Notes: generated from the sequence alone by a model not told the origin. A stretch of DNA of 64,000 nucleotides from Roseomonas nitratireducens (GCF_017813355.1 NZ_JAGIYZ010000012.1:107455-171454); one strand, 5' to 3'. Counted from the first letter of the stretch, positions 46,501-55,082 are shown. Numbers and translations: made by a program.

Positions 46501-47204
46501 GCGAGGCGCGGATGCTCGGCGTGCTGGGCGGCATGGGGCCGCTCGCCGGTGCGACCTTCATGCAGCGGCTGACGCTGCTGACACCCGCGACGCGGGACCA
46601 GGACCACATCCCGGCCATCCTCTGGTCCGACCCGCGCGTGCCGGATCGCACCGCGGCGCGGCTTTCGGGCGGCGAGGACCCGCTGCCCTGGCTGCTGCGC
46701 GGCCTGCGCGGCCTGGAAGCGGCCGGCTGCGGCGCCGTCGCCATCCCCTGCAACACCGCCCATGGCTGGTTCGCGGCGATGCAGGACGCGACGCGCCTGC
46801 CCATCCTGCACATCGTCGAGGCCGCGGCGGACGAGCTGCGCCGGCTTGGCGCGCATGACGGCCGGATCGGGCTGCTCGCCACCAAGGGCACGCTCGCCAT
46901 GCGGCTCTACCAGGAACGGCTCGAAGGGCGCGGCTACGAGGTCCTGGTGCCGGAGACGGAGGAGATGGACCGCGTCGTCATGCCGGCGATCGACGAGGTG
47001 AAGGCGAACCGCGTCGCGGAGGCCTACGCCCCGCTCGCCGAGGCCGCGACGCGCCTCGTCGCGCGCGGCGCGCGGGCCGTGGTGCTGGGCTGCACGGAGA
47101 TCCCGCTCGGCATCTCCGCGGGCCCCGCCCTGCCCTTCCCCGTGGCGGACACTATCGACGCGCTGGCGCGCGCCGCGATCGGCTGGGCGAAGCCTGCGGG
47201 GTAG
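46497..47204 (+). CDS. Aspartate/glutamate racemase family protein
   Basis: A 235-residue cofactor-independent racemase. The two catalytic cysteines are in VAIPCNTAHGWFAAMQ (about residue 83) and VVLGCTEIPLGIS (about residue 199). GVLGGMGPLAGATFMQRLTL is the typical start. It could racemise aspartate, glutamate or a related amino acid, giving D-amino acids for the cell wall or catabolism. It is coupled to the upstream TSUP gene, which may export or import the matching compound. Confidence 0.88.
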   Translation: MSEARMLGVLGGMGPLAGATFMQRLTLLTPATRDQDHIPAILWSDPRVPDRTAARLSGGEDPLPWLLRGLRGLEAAGCGAVAIPCNTAHGWFAAMQDATRLPILHIVEAAADELRRLGAHDGRIGLLATKGTLAMRLYQERLEGRGYEVLVPETEEMDRVVMPAIDEVKANRVAEAYAPLAEAATRLVARGARAVVLGCTEIPLGISAGPALPFPVADTIDALARAAIGWAKPAG

Positions 47205-47207
47205 CGT

Positions 47208-47702
47208 TCAGGCATCGTCCGGCGCCTCGAGCGCGGCGAGCCCGTCGCGCAGCCGGTCGAGCAGCCGGAACAGCAGTACGCATTCCTCGGTGGTGAAGTC
47301 GGCCAGCGCCGCGTCGTAGTAGCGGCGGATGGCGCCCAGCATCTCGCCCCATTGGCGTTCGCCCCGCGGCGTCAGGCGCACATGGCGCAGGCGGCCGTCC
47401 TCTCCCGCCGTGCGGATGCGCTCCACCAGGCCCGCTTCCTCCAGCCGGTCGAGCACGGCGGTCAGGTTCTGGCGGCTGACCATCAGGAAGGCGATCAGGT
47501 CCTTCACCGTCATGCCCCGCCCGCGCGCCGCGGGGCGGGACAGCGCGCCCAGCACGGCCCATTGCTGCGTGGTCGCGCCGAAGCCGCCGACCGCGCGCGT
47601 GCCGGTTTTGTGCATCAGGTTGGACGCCTGGTAGAGCCGCAGGAACAGGCGGTTGGCCACGTCGAACCGCGCCTCGGCGCCGGGCGCGCCCGGGCGTTCC
47701 AT
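47208..47702 (-). CDS. badR: MarR family regulator, BadR-like
   Basis: A 164-residue MarR repressor. FDVANRLFLRLYQASNLMHK and TTQQWAVLGALSRPAARGRG, then the recognition helix FLMVSRQNLTAVLDRLEEAG and wing ERIRTAGEDGRLRHVRLT, resemble the regulator BadR of benzoate/cyclohexanecarboxylate genes. The ATG reading MERPGAP is preferred because 47703-47760 is AT-rich with palindromes and a promoter-like pair; starts at 47723 or 47735 lengthen it by 7 or 11 codons. None has a good ribosome site. It diverges from a badH-like gene. Confidence 0.7.
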   Translation of the reverse strand: MERPGAPGAEARFDVANRLFLRLYQASNLMHKTGTRAVGGFGATTQQWAVLGALSRPAARGRGMTVKDLIAFLMVSRQNLTAVLDRLEEAGLVERIRTAGEDGRLRHVRLTPRGERQWGEMLGAIRRYYDAALADFTTEECVLLFRLLDRLRDGLAALEAPDDA

Positions 47703-47757
47703 CAATGCATTGCCAGTTTCCATGGAATGCATCATAGTATTGTCATATCAACAAGAC
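47703..47757. promoter_or_regulatory. Divergent promoter/operator region between badR-like and badH-like genes
   Basis: Two perfect 10-bp palindromes, CAATGCATTG (47703-47712) and TTCCATGGAA (47718-47727), lie beside TTGCCA (47710-47715) and CATAGT (47733-47738), a 17-base-spaced promoter pair for the rightward gene. TTGT...ACAA arms follow at about 47740-47754. The arrangement suits a MarR protein controlling both directions. Function is inferred. Confidence 0.45.
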
Positions 47758-47772
47758 CAGCGGGGAAACGCC

Positions 47773-48540
47773 ATGCGCGGGCTGCGCGACAGGACCGTCA
47801 TCGTCACCGGCGGCGCCGGCGGCATCGGCAGCGCCACCTGCCGGCGCTTCGCGGCCGAGGGCGCGCGCGTCGCGATCTTCGACATCGACGCGGCCGCCGC
47901 CGGGCGGCTGGCGGACGCCATCGCCGCGGAAGGCGGCACCGCCCGACCCTTCGCCTGCGACATCACCGACCATGCCGCCGTGCGCGCCGCCGTCGCGGCG
48001 GCCGAGGAGGCGCTCGGGCCCGTCGGCGTGCTCGTGAACAATGCCGGCTGGGACGTCTTCCGCCTGTTCGCCGACAGCACGCCGGAGGAATGGCGGCGGC
48101 TGATCGAGGTGAACCTGATCGGCGCGCTCAACATGCATCATGCCGTGCTGCCGGGCATGGTCGCGCGCCGCGCGGGGCGGATCGTCAACATCGCCTCCGA
48201 CGCGGCGCGCGTCGGCTCCTCGGGGGAGGCGGTCTACGCCGCCTGCAAGGCGGGGCTGCTCGGCTTCTCCAAGACGCTCGCGCGCGAACATGCCCGCCAG
48301 GGCATCACGGTGAACGTGGTCTGCCCCGGGCCGACCGCGACCACGCTGTTCGAGGGCTACAAGCAGGGCGCGGGCAATCCCGAGAAGCTCGAGGAAGCCT
48401 TCCGCCGCGCCGTGCCCATGGGCCGCATCGGCGCGCCGGAGGACCTGCCCGGCGCGATCCTGTTCTTCGCCTCCGACGACGCCGCCTATGTCACCGGCCA
48501 GGTGCTCAGCGTCTCCGGCGGCCTGACCATGGCGGGATGA
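47773..48540 (+). CDS. badH: 2-hydroxycyclohexanecarboxyl-CoA dehydrogenase-like SDR
   Basis: A 255-residue short-chain dehydrogenase. VTGGAGGIGSATCRRFAAEG is the NAD loop, VNNAGWDVFRLFADSTPEEW is distinctive, and NIASDAARVGSSGEAVYAAC contains the Ser and Tyr-x-x-x-Lys pair. From memory these stretches match BadH of Rhodopseudomonas palustris, which oxidises 2-hydroxycyclohexane-1-carboxyl-CoA. The match to related bile-acid or other SDRs cannot be excluded. GGGGAAA lies before the ATG. It is divergent from a BadR-like regulator and followed by an acyl-CoA dehydrogenase. Confidence 0.78.
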   Translation: MRGLRDRTVIVTGGAGGIGSATCRRFAAEGARVAIFDIDAAAAGRLADAIAAEGGTARPFACDITDHAAVRAAVAAAEEALGPVGVLVNNAGWDVFRLFADSTPEEWRRLIEVNLIGALNMHHAVLPGMVARRAGRIVNIASDAARVGSSGEAVYAACKAGLLGFSKTLAREHARQGITVNVVCPGPTATTLFEGYKQGAGNPEKLEEAFRRAVPMGRIGAPEDLPGAILFFASDDAAYVTGQVLSVSGGLTMAG

Positions 48541-48628
48541 GGGAGCGGCCCATGACCATGCCTTGCGCCGAGGCTGGCGGCGTCGCGCCCGCCGCCATCG
48601 ACCGCCCGCAGGCGAGGAAGCCCCGCCG

Positions 48629-49795
48629 GTGACGACGGCGCTCAGCCCCGAGCAGCGGGAGATCGCCGAGGCCGCGCGCCGCTTCGCCCGCGAGCGCATC
48701 GCGCCCGGCTACATGGCGCGGGAGAAGGCCGGCCGCGTCGAGCGCGAGCTGGTGGCCGAGATGGGCGCGCTCGGCCTGATCGGCGCCGACCTGCCCGAGG
48801 CGCTCGGCGGGCTCGGCGCGCCCTCCGTCACCGCGGGCCTCGCCATCGAGGCGATCGCCCATGCCGACATCAACGTCGCCTACATCCCGCTGCTCGCCTC
48901 GCTCAACGGGCAGATCCTCGCCCGCCATGCGTCGCCGGACCTCGCGCGCGCATGGATCCCGCGCATCGTGGCCGGTCAGGCGCTGGTCGCGATCGGCCTG
49001 ACCGAGCCGCGCGGCGGGTCGGACGCGGCGAACCTGCAGCTGCAGGCCCGGCGCGACGGCGGGGACTACGTGCTGCACGGGGAGAAGACCTCGATCAGCA
49101 TGGCCGACCAGGCCGATGCGGCCATCATCTTCGCGCGCACCGGCGCGGCGGATGCGGGGGCGCGCGGCGTCTCGGCCTTCCTCGTGCCGATGGACGCGAA
49201 GGGGGTGGCGACGACGCGCTTCGACGACCTCGGCAGCCGGGCGATCGGCCGCGGCTCCATCTTCCTCGACGAGGTGCGAATCTCCGCGGCGAACCGGCTG
49301 GCCGAGGAAGGGATGGGCTTCGTGCAGGTGATGCAGGGCTTCGACTATTCGCGCGCGCTGATCGGGCTGCAATGCTGCGCGACGGCGCAGGCCTCGCTCG
49401 ACGAATCCTGGGCCTATGTGCGCGAACGGGAGGCCTTCGGCGCGCCCATCGCGCAGTACCAGGGCGTGAGCTTCCCGCTGGCCGAGGGCGAGGGGCTGGT
49501 CGCGGCCGTGCGGCAGCTTTGCTACCACACGCTGCGGCTGCGCGACGAAGGCGCGCCGCACACGGCCGAGGCCGCGATGTGCAAGTGGCTCGGGCCCAAG
49601 ACGGCGCGCGACGTGATCCACCAATGCCTGCTGACGCACGGGCACTATGGCTGGTCGAAGGACCTGCCGCACCAGCAGCGGCTGCGGGACGTGATGGGGC
49701 TCGAGATCGGCGACGGCACGGCGCAGATCATGAAGCTAATCGTCGCGCGCGAAAGGGCGGGGCGCGACGCGGTGCAATACGCCAGGCGCGGCTAG
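48629..49795 (+). CDS. Acyl-CoA dehydrogenase, AliB-like, with Asp at the catalytic position
   Basis: A 388-residue FAD acyl-CoA dehydrogenase. GLTEPRGGSDAANLQLQARR and EKTSISMADQADAAIIF contact the flavin. The C-terminal motif, usually YEGT, reads LEIGDGTAQIMKLIVARERA, which puts Asp362 where Glu normally acts as base. The helix-G position (FDYSRALIGLQC) has Ser, not Glu. Asp at this site has been linked to alicyclic-acyl-CoA dehydrogenases. The GTG start (VTTALSPEQREI) is preceded by GAGGAAG. Placed after a badH-like gene, cyclohexanecarboxyl-CoA dehydrogenase is a good guess. Confidence 0.78.
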   Translation: MTTALSPEQREIAEAARRFARERIAPGYMAREKAGRVERELVAEMGALGLIGADLPEALGGLGAPSVTAGLAIEAIAHADINVAYIPLLASLNGQILARHASPDLARAWIPRIVAGQALVAIGLTEPRGGSDAANLQLQARRDGGDYVLHGEKTSISMADQADAAIIFARTGAADAGARGVSAFLVPMDAKGVATTRFDDLGSRAIGRGSIFLDEVRISAANRLAEEGMGFVQVMQGFDYSRALIGLQCCATAQASLDESWAYVREREAFGAPIAQYQGVSFPLAEGEGLVAAVRQLCYHTLRLRDEGAPHTAEAAMCKWLGPKTARDVIHQCLLTHGHYGWSKDLPHQQRLRDVMGLEIGDGTAQIMKLIVARERAGRDAVQYARRG

Positions 49796-49813
49796 GTCGC
49801 GCCGGCGCCGGTT

Positions 49814-50053
49814 TCAGTCGCAGCCGCAGCCGTCGGTCGGCCCCGCCTCGGCGCGGACGATGTGGTGGTCGATCCATTCGGCGACGAGGCGACGGGCCTC
49901 GTTCACCGAGGATTCCGGGTGGTGGATGCGGTACAGCGCGGTGCAGGCGCCGAAGGCGCTGAAATCCCCGGCACCCTGCTCGCGCAATTCGCGATAGGCC
50001 GTGACCACGGCTCGCTCGCAGCGGCGCGCGATGTGGCTGAAATCACGGCCCAT
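49814..50053 (-). CDS. Conserved hypothetical protein, 79 residues
   Basis: A small soluble protein, MGRDFSHIARRCERAVVTAY to a Cys-rich end (GPTDGCGCD). It is helical, with HHPESSVNEARRLVAEWIDH in the middle. GGAGG lies 8 bases before the ATG, which supports translation. The CxC at the C-terminus could bind a metal. No function is recognised. It sits between the acyl-CoA dehydrogenase (converging) and the tartrate dehydrogenase gene. Confidence 0.6.
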   Translation of the reverse strand: MGRDFSHIARRCERAVVTAYRELREQGAGDFSAFGACTALYRIHHPESSVNEARRLVAEWIDHHIVRAEAGPTDGCGCD

Positions 50054-50143
50054 GCCGACAACCTCCGGAAGGCTAGTTGCGAATCACTCGCAACGCCCGG
50101 CTAGGGTAGCGACGATTCAACCGCCGCTCAAGTGACAGGCCGT

Positions 50144-51217
50144 TCAGCCGCGGGCGACCGCCTCGGCGATCGCGCGGCCCACATCGACCGTCCCCGCCTG
50201 CCCGCCCATGTCCCGCGTGCGCGGGCCGCCCTCGGCGAGCAGCTTCTCGATGGTCGCGACGATGCAGTCCGCGGCGGCCTTTTCCCCCAGATGCTCCAGC
50301 ATCATCGCCCCCGACCAGATCTGCCCGATCGGGTTGGCGATCCACTTGCCGGCGATGTCGGGCGCGCTGCCGTGCACCGGCTCGAACATCGAGGGGAAGG
50401 TCTTCTCGGGGTTGATGTTGGCGGACGCCGCGATGCCGATGGACCCCGCAACCGCCGGGCCCAGGTCCGACAGGATGTCCCCGAACAGGTTCGAGCCCAC
50501 CACCACGTCGAACCAGTCCGGATGCTGCACGAAATGGGCGCAGAGGATGTCGATGTGGAACTGGTCCGTCGTCACCTGCGGGTAGTGCTTCGCCATCTCG
50601 GCGAAGCGCTCGTCCCAATAGGGCATGGTGAAGGTGATGCCGTTCGACTTGGTGGCGCTCGTCACCTTCTTGCGCTTGCGCGTCATGGCGAGCTCGAAGG
50701 CGTACTTGATCACGCGGTCGCAGCCGATGCGCGTCATCACCGTCTGCTGGGAGACGAATTCGCGGTCCGTCCCCGGGAACATCCGCCCGCCGATGGACGA
50801 ATACTCGCCCTCGGTGTTCTCCCGCACCACGTAGAAGTCGATGTCCTCGGGGCCGCGGTTGGCGAGCGGGGACTTCGACCCGGGCAGCAGCTTGCACGGC
50901 CGCAGGTTCACATACTGGTCGAACTGCCGGCGGATCGGGATCAGCAGGCCCCAGAGCGAGACATGGTCCGGCACGCCCGGCCAGCCCACCGCGCCGAGGA
51001 AGATCGAGTCGCTGTCGCGCAGCCGGTCCATCCCATCATCGGGCATCATCTTGCCGGTCTGGGCGTAGGTCTCGCAGGACCAGTCGTAATGCGTCAGGTC
51101 GAGTTCGAAGCCGAAGCGGCGGGCGGCGGCGTCCAGCACGCGCAGCCCCTCGGGCGTCGTCTCCTTGCCGATCCCGTCGCCGGGAATGACGGCGATGCGG
51201 TGCTTGCGCGCGGCCAT
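50144..51217 (-). CDS. ttuC: Tartrate dehydrogenase/decarboxylase
   Basis: A 357-residue member of the isocitrate/isopropylmalate dehydrogenase family that oxidises tartrate (and often D-malate) with NAD. RIAVIPGDGIGKETTPEGLR opens the fold; RENTEGEYSSIGGRMFPGTD, QQTVMTRIGCDRVIKYAFEL and ATKSNGITFTMPYWDERFAE are typical of tartrate dehydrogenases, and GSNLFGDILSDLGPAVAGSI carries the metal Asp pair. The ATG reading MAARKHRIAV has GGA nearby upstream. Usual length. Confidence 0.88.
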   Translation of the reverse strand: MAARKHRIAVIPGDGIGKETTPEGLRVLDAAARRFGFELDLTHYDWSCETYAQTGKMMPDDGMDRLRDSDSIFLGAVGWPGVPDHVSLWGLLIPIRRQFDQYVNLRPCKLLPGSKSPLANRGPEDIDFYVVRENTEGEYSSIGGRMFPGTDREFVSQQTVMTRIGCDRVIKYAFELAMTRKRKKVTSATKSNGITFTMPYWDERFAEMAKHYPQVTTDQFHIDILCAHFVQHPDWFDVVVGSNLFGDILSDLGPAVAGSIGIAASANINPEKTFPSMFEPVHGSAPDIAGKWIANPIGQIWSGAMMLEHLGEKAAADCIVATIEKLLAEGGPRTRDMGGQAGTVDVGRAIAEAVARG

Positions 51218-51372
51218 GGCGGTTTCCTTCGAGTCCCTCTTGGGCCGGAGGGTGGCCGCGCGGGCCGCCGCGCACAACCCCGGCCGGCATGTGAACTGGA
51301 TCAGTGCGGGGCAGCGGCGCCCGGGGCAGGATCGAGATGCCTGCCACCCTCCGCATGACGGGGAGCCACGCC

Positions 51373-51762
51373 ATGACCTTCCGCCTGCTGGCCGCCGCCT
51401 GCCTCGGCCTCGCCCTGATCGGCTGCAGCGAGGACTTCACCGAGACCCAGCCCGCCGCGCATGACGGCAGCCGCACGCTGAGCCGCGCGGAACTGCGCTG
51501 GTGCATGTTCAACGACGTGCGCATCGAGGCCGCGCGGCCCGACATGCGCGCGGCCAAGCAGGGCCAGGTGCAGGCCTTCAACGCCGCCGTGACGGACTGG
51601 AATTCCGGCTGCCGCCGCTACCGCTACAGCCGGTCCGACCGCGACGCGGTGCAGCGTCAGGTCGATGCCCGCCGCGCCACGCTGGAAGCCGAGGGCAGGG
51701 CCCGCTTCGCCATCCAGGAAGCGAGCGCCCCCGCCCCCGCCCCGGCTCAGGGCGGCAGGTAG
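51373..51762 (+). CDS. Small lipoprotein of unknown function
   Basis: A 129-residue lipoprotein. MTFRLLAAACLGLALIGC is a lipid-attachment signal with Cys near residue 18. The mature part has a helical charged run (ELRWCMFNDVRIEAARPDMR, RYSRSDRDAVQRQVDARRAT). GGGAG is 7 bases upstream of the ATG. No family is recognised. Its last 16 bases overlap the converging secreted-protein gene. Confidence 0.6.
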   Translation: MTFRLLAAACLGLALIGCSEDFTETQPAAHDGSRTLSRAELRWCMFNDVRIEAARPDMRAAKQGQVQAFNAAVTDWNSGCRRYRYSRSDRDAVQRQVDARRATLEAEGRARFAIQEASAPAPAPAQGGR

Positions 51763-52352
51763 GTCCAGACCATCACCGCGCCGGCCCAGCGCCCGTCCCG
51801 CCCGGCGCGGCAGGGCGCGACGGCATGGCCCCAGCTGCCGTAGCGCGTCTCGACCTCGCCCGAGACGTCGAAGCGGTGCAGCAGCGGCGACTGCACCAGC
51901 GGCCCGCCGGGGCGCTCGGCCGATTCCGCCATGCGGCTCAGCCAGAGCCAGGCGATGGAGATGCGCGACGGCGCATCGGCCGGCGTGCCCCAGGGGCGCG
52001 ACACCTCCACCCGCACGAAGGGCGTGACGACGCGCCGGTGCTCCACGCCGCCCGCATCGTGGCCGGCGACATAGACGGTGCTGAGCTGCGCGGTGGAGTT
52101 CAGCTCCCCATTCGCGTCGAGCCGCATGACGTGGTCGTAGAAGGTGCGCATGCCGGCGACGAGGTCGATCGGCGGCGCGGTGGCGAGCGAGAGCGCGCGC
52201 GACTGCGCGGCGAGCCGCCCGGCGCGGTCGGTGCATTCGGCGACGGTCGCGCCTTCGACCGCGACCGCCGTGATGTCGATGACGTCGGGCGAGCCCTGCG
52301 CCGCCGCCGCCGCCGGAACGGCGAGGAGCAGCGCGGCGAGCCGGCGCCTCAT
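51747..52352 (-). CDS. Secreted protein of unknown function, coupled to glcE
   Basis: A 201-residue protein with a Sec signal (MRRRLAALLLAVPAAAAAQ then GSPDV). The mature part has two Cys (VAECTDRAGRL and VAPCRAGRDG) and a beta-rich pattern (STVYVAGHDAGGVEHRRVVT, FVRVEVSRPWGTPADAPSRI). No known family. ATGA overlaps the glcE stop, so it is in the glc operon at the place where glcF would often sit; it is not a GlcF homologue because it lacks the two Fe-S Cys motifs. Confidence 0.65.
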   Translation of the reverse strand: MRRRLAALLLAVPAAAAAQGSPDVIDITAVAVEGATVAECTDRAGRLAAQSRALSLATAPPIDLVAGMRTFYDHVMRLDANGELNSTAQLSTVYVAGHDAGGVEHRRVVTPFVRVEVSRPWGTPADAPSRISIAWLWLSRMAESAERPGGPLVQSPLLHRFDVSGEVETRYGSWGHAVAPCRAGRDGRWAGAVMVWTYLPP

Positions 52353-53527
52353 GCCCCCGCCCTCATGCGACCGGGGTTGAGGATGCCGGCGGGGTCGAGC
52401 GCCGCCTTCACGCGCCGCCCGATGGCCGCGAGCGGAGCCGGTTCGTCGGGCAGCACGGCGACGGACAGGCGCAGCGCCTCCGGCGCGCGGAACAGGGTGC
52501 AGGTGCCGCCGGCGGCGGCAGCGGCGGCGGCGATGGCGCCATGCGCGGCCTCGCTCGCCGGCCCGGCGAGCCAGGCGAGCCCGCCACCCCAGTCGAGAAA
52601 GCCCCGCCCGCCCAGCGCATCCGCCGCGGCCAGCATCGCCGGCCCGGCGGAAGGACGCACCGAGACGCGCCAGATGGCCTCGCCCGGCTGCGCGGCGAGC
52701 GGCGCGGCGTCGCGGATCTCCCGCCACAGCGCCCGCGTGGCGTCCGCATCGAGCACCGCGACGTCGCCATGCGGCGCGAGGTCCTCGGCGAGCCGTGCGG
52801 ACCGGTAGGTGACGGAGGGCGCGAAATCCTCGAGCCGCAGGCAGGCCGCGAAGCCGCCCGCCGCGTCCGGCACCAGCGCGGCGCCGGAGACGCCGAAGGG
52901 GCTGCCGAGCCCGGCAGAGAGCACGCGCACGCCCGCCGCGGCGTCGGGCACATGCACGCGCAGCGTGGCACTCGTCTCGCCCGCCGGCAGGACCTTCAGC
53001 GTGATCTCGGTGAGCACGCCGAGCGTGCCATGCGCGCCCGAGAGCAGCTTGCACAGGTCGAGACCCGTGACGTTCTTGAGCACGCGCCCGCCCGAGCGCA
53101 GCACCTCCCCCTGCCCGTTCACGAAGCGGATGCCGAGCACGTGGTCACGCATCGATCCCCAGGTGATGCGGCGCGGGCCCGAGAGGTTCGTCGCGACGAT
53201 GCCGCCGAGCGTGGCCGGCGCGTCGGTGCCGAAGATCGCGCGCGTGTCGGGCGGCTCGGCGATCAGTTGCTGGCCCTTTTCCGCAAGCGCGGCCTCGATC
53301 TCAGGGATCGGCGTGCCGGCGCGGGCGGACAGCACCAGCTCCGCCGGGCTGTAGAGCGTGATGCCGGAGAGGTTGCGCAGCGAGAGCGTGCGCGCGGCCT
53401 GCACCGGGCGCAGCAGGCCGCGCTTGGTGCCATTGCCCTCGATGGCGAGCGGTTCGCGCGCGGCATGCGCCGCGGCGACGGCGGCGGCGACCGCGGCCTC
53501 GTCGGCCGGGGCGAGCGTCGCGCTCAT
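52349..53527 (-). CDS. glcE: Glycolate oxidase FAD-binding subunit GlcE
   Basis: A 392-residue FAD-binding subunit (FAD_binding_4 domain) of glycolate oxidase. EPLAIEGNGTKRGLLRPVQA, GTDAPATLGGIVATNLSGPR, TWGSMRDHVLGIRFVNGQGE and GGRVLKNVTGLDLCKLLSGA are the usual GlcE motifs. The C-terminal RVKAALDPAGILNPGRM is shared with GlcD-type proteins. It takes electrons from glycolate with GlcD and GlcF. It lies 109 bases after glcD and is followed by a coupled secreted protein, not glcF. Confidence 0.9.
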   Translation of the reverse strand: MSATLAPADEAAVAAAVAAAHAAREPLAIEGNGTKRGLLRPVQAARTLSLRNLSGITLYSPAELVLSARAGTPIPEIEAALAEKGQQLIAEPPDTRAIFGTDAPATLGGIVATNLSGPRRITWGSMRDHVLGIRFVNGQGEVLRSGGRVLKNVTGLDLCKLLSGAHGTLGVLTEITLKVLPAGETSATLRVHVPDAAAGVRVLSAGLGSPFGVSGAALVPDAAGGFAACLRLEDFAPSVTYRSARLAEDLAPHGDVAVLDADATRALWREIRDAAPLAAQPGEAIWRVSVRPSAGPAMLAAADALGGRGFLDWGGGLAWLAGPASEAAHGAIAAAAAAAGGTCTLFRAPEALRLSVAVLPDEPAPLAAIGRRVKAALDPAGILNPGRMRAGA

Positions 53528-53636
53528 GCCAGGGATCGCGGATCGTGACCGATCCGCGCGCCTGGCTCGCCGCACGCGCGGCGGGCGCCATTCGGCGCCT
53601 CGGCCGGCCGCAGGGTCCGATGCATGGGCTGTCGCA

Positions 53637-55082
53637 TCATTCGGCAGCCAGCGGCACGGGCGCGCCCTCCAGCGGGAAGACCTTGGACGGGTTCAGCAGC
53701 CATTGCGGGTCGAAGGCGGTCTTGATGGCGCGCTGCTGGTCCAGCTCCCGCGCCGTGAACTGCACCGTCATCAGGTCGCGCTTCTCGACGCCGACGCCAT
53801 GCTCGCCGGTCAGGCAGCCGCCGACCTCGACGCAGAGCCGCAGGATGTCGGCGCCGAAGGCCTCCGCCTTGCGGAAGGATTCCGGGTCGTTCGCGTCGAA
53901 CATGATGAGCGGATGGAGGTTGCCGTCGCCGGCATGGAACACGTTGGCGACGCCAAGGCCGTACTGCGTGCTCATCTCCCCGATGCGCTTCAGCACGAAG
54001 GGCAGCTCACTGGTCGGGATGGTCCCGTCCATGCAGAGATAGTCGGGGCTGATGCGCCCGACCGCGCCGAAGGCGCCCTTGCGGCCCTTCCAGATCGCGA
54101 GCGACTGCTCGGCGCTCTCCGCGACCTTCAGGCTGATCGGGTCGAAGCGCTCGCAGATCGCCTTGATCCGGTTCAGCAGGTCGTCCTGCTCGGCGACGGA
54201 ACCTTCCACCTCGATGATCAGCATCGCCTCGGCATCCAGCGGATAGCCGGCATGGGCGAAGGCCTCGCAGGCATGGATGCAGGGCTTGTCCATGAACTCG
54301 AGTGCGACGGGGATGATCCCCGATCCGATGATGGCATCGACCGCGGCCCCTGCGATCTCGGTGCCCTTGAAGGCGGCGAGCATGGCGCGCGCGCCTTCCG
54401 GCCCGCGCAGGATGCGCACCGTCACCTCGGTCACCAGGCCCAGCTGGCCCTCGCTGCCGGTGATCAGGCCCAGCCAGTCGAAACCCGCGGCGTCGAGATG
54501 CGCGCCGCCGATGTCGATGACCTCGCCCTCGATCGTGACGAACTTCACGCCCAGCAGGTTGTTCGCGGTGACGCCGTATTTCAGGCAATGCGCGCCGCCG
54601 GAATTCATCATGACGTTGCCGCCGATCATGCAGGCCAGCTGGCTCGACGGATCGGGCGCGTAGAAGAAGCCGTCGCCTTCGACGGCCTTGGTGATGCCGA
54701 TGTTCGTGACACCGGCCTCCACCACGGCGAAGCGGTCCTCGAGGTCGATCTCAAGGATGCGGTTCATGCGCATCAGGCCGATCACGACGGCATCCGCCAG
54801 CGGCAGCGCGCCGCCGGACAGCGAGGTGCCGGCGCCGCGCGGGACCACGCGCACGCCATTCGCGTTGCACCAGCGCAGCACGGCGGCCACTTCCTCGGTC
54901 GTGCGCGGCAGCACCACGGCGAGCGGCACCTGGCGATAGGCGGCCAGGCCGTCGGTCTCATAGGGCTTGAGGCGCGTCGCATCGCCGATCACGCCATCTC
55001 CGGGCACGATGCGGCGAAGGGCTTCGAGGATCTCCTCCCGGCGGGCGAGGATCTCGGGCTTGGGGGCAGGCAGCGCGATCAC
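53637..55082 (-). CDS. glcD: Glycolate oxidase catalytic subunit GlcD (FAD-linked)
   Basis: A 481-residue FAD-linked oxidase. LAVVLPRTTEEVAAVLRWCN and RVVPRGAGTSLSGGALPLAD bind FAD; QLACMIGGNVMMNSGGAHCL, YGVTANNLLGVKFVTIEGEV, NVFHAGDGNLHPLIMFDAND and GGCLTGEHGVGVEKRDLM are the classic GlcD stretches. GTG at 55082 (VIALPAPKPEILARREEI) is preferred because GAGAGGA lies upstream; ATG at 55118 would add 12 residues. E. coli GlcD is 499 residues, so either is close. Confidence 0.93.
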   Translation of the reverse strand: MIALPAPKPEILARREEILEALRRIVPGDGVIGDATRLKPYETDGLAAYRQVPLAVVLPRTTEEVAAVLRWCNANGVRVVPRGAGTSLSGGALPLADAVVIGLMRMNRILEIDLEDRFAVVEAGVTNIGITKAVEGDGFFYAPDPSSQLACMIGGNVMMNSGGAHCLKYGVTANNLLGVKFVTIEGEVIDIGGAHLDAAGFDWLGLITGSEGQLGLVTEVTVRILRGPEGARAMLAAFKGTEIAGAAVDAIIGSGIIPVALEFMDKPCIHACEAFAHAGYPLDAEAMLIIEVEGSVAEQDDLLNRIKAICERFDPISLKVAESAEQSLAIWKGRKGAFGAVGRISPDYLCMDGTIPTSELPFVLKRIGEMSTQYGLGVANVFHAGDGNLHPLIMFDANDPESFRKAEAFGADILRLCVEVGGCLTGEHGVGVEKRDLMTVQFTARELDQQRAIKTAFDPQWLLNPSKVFPLEGAPVPLAAE

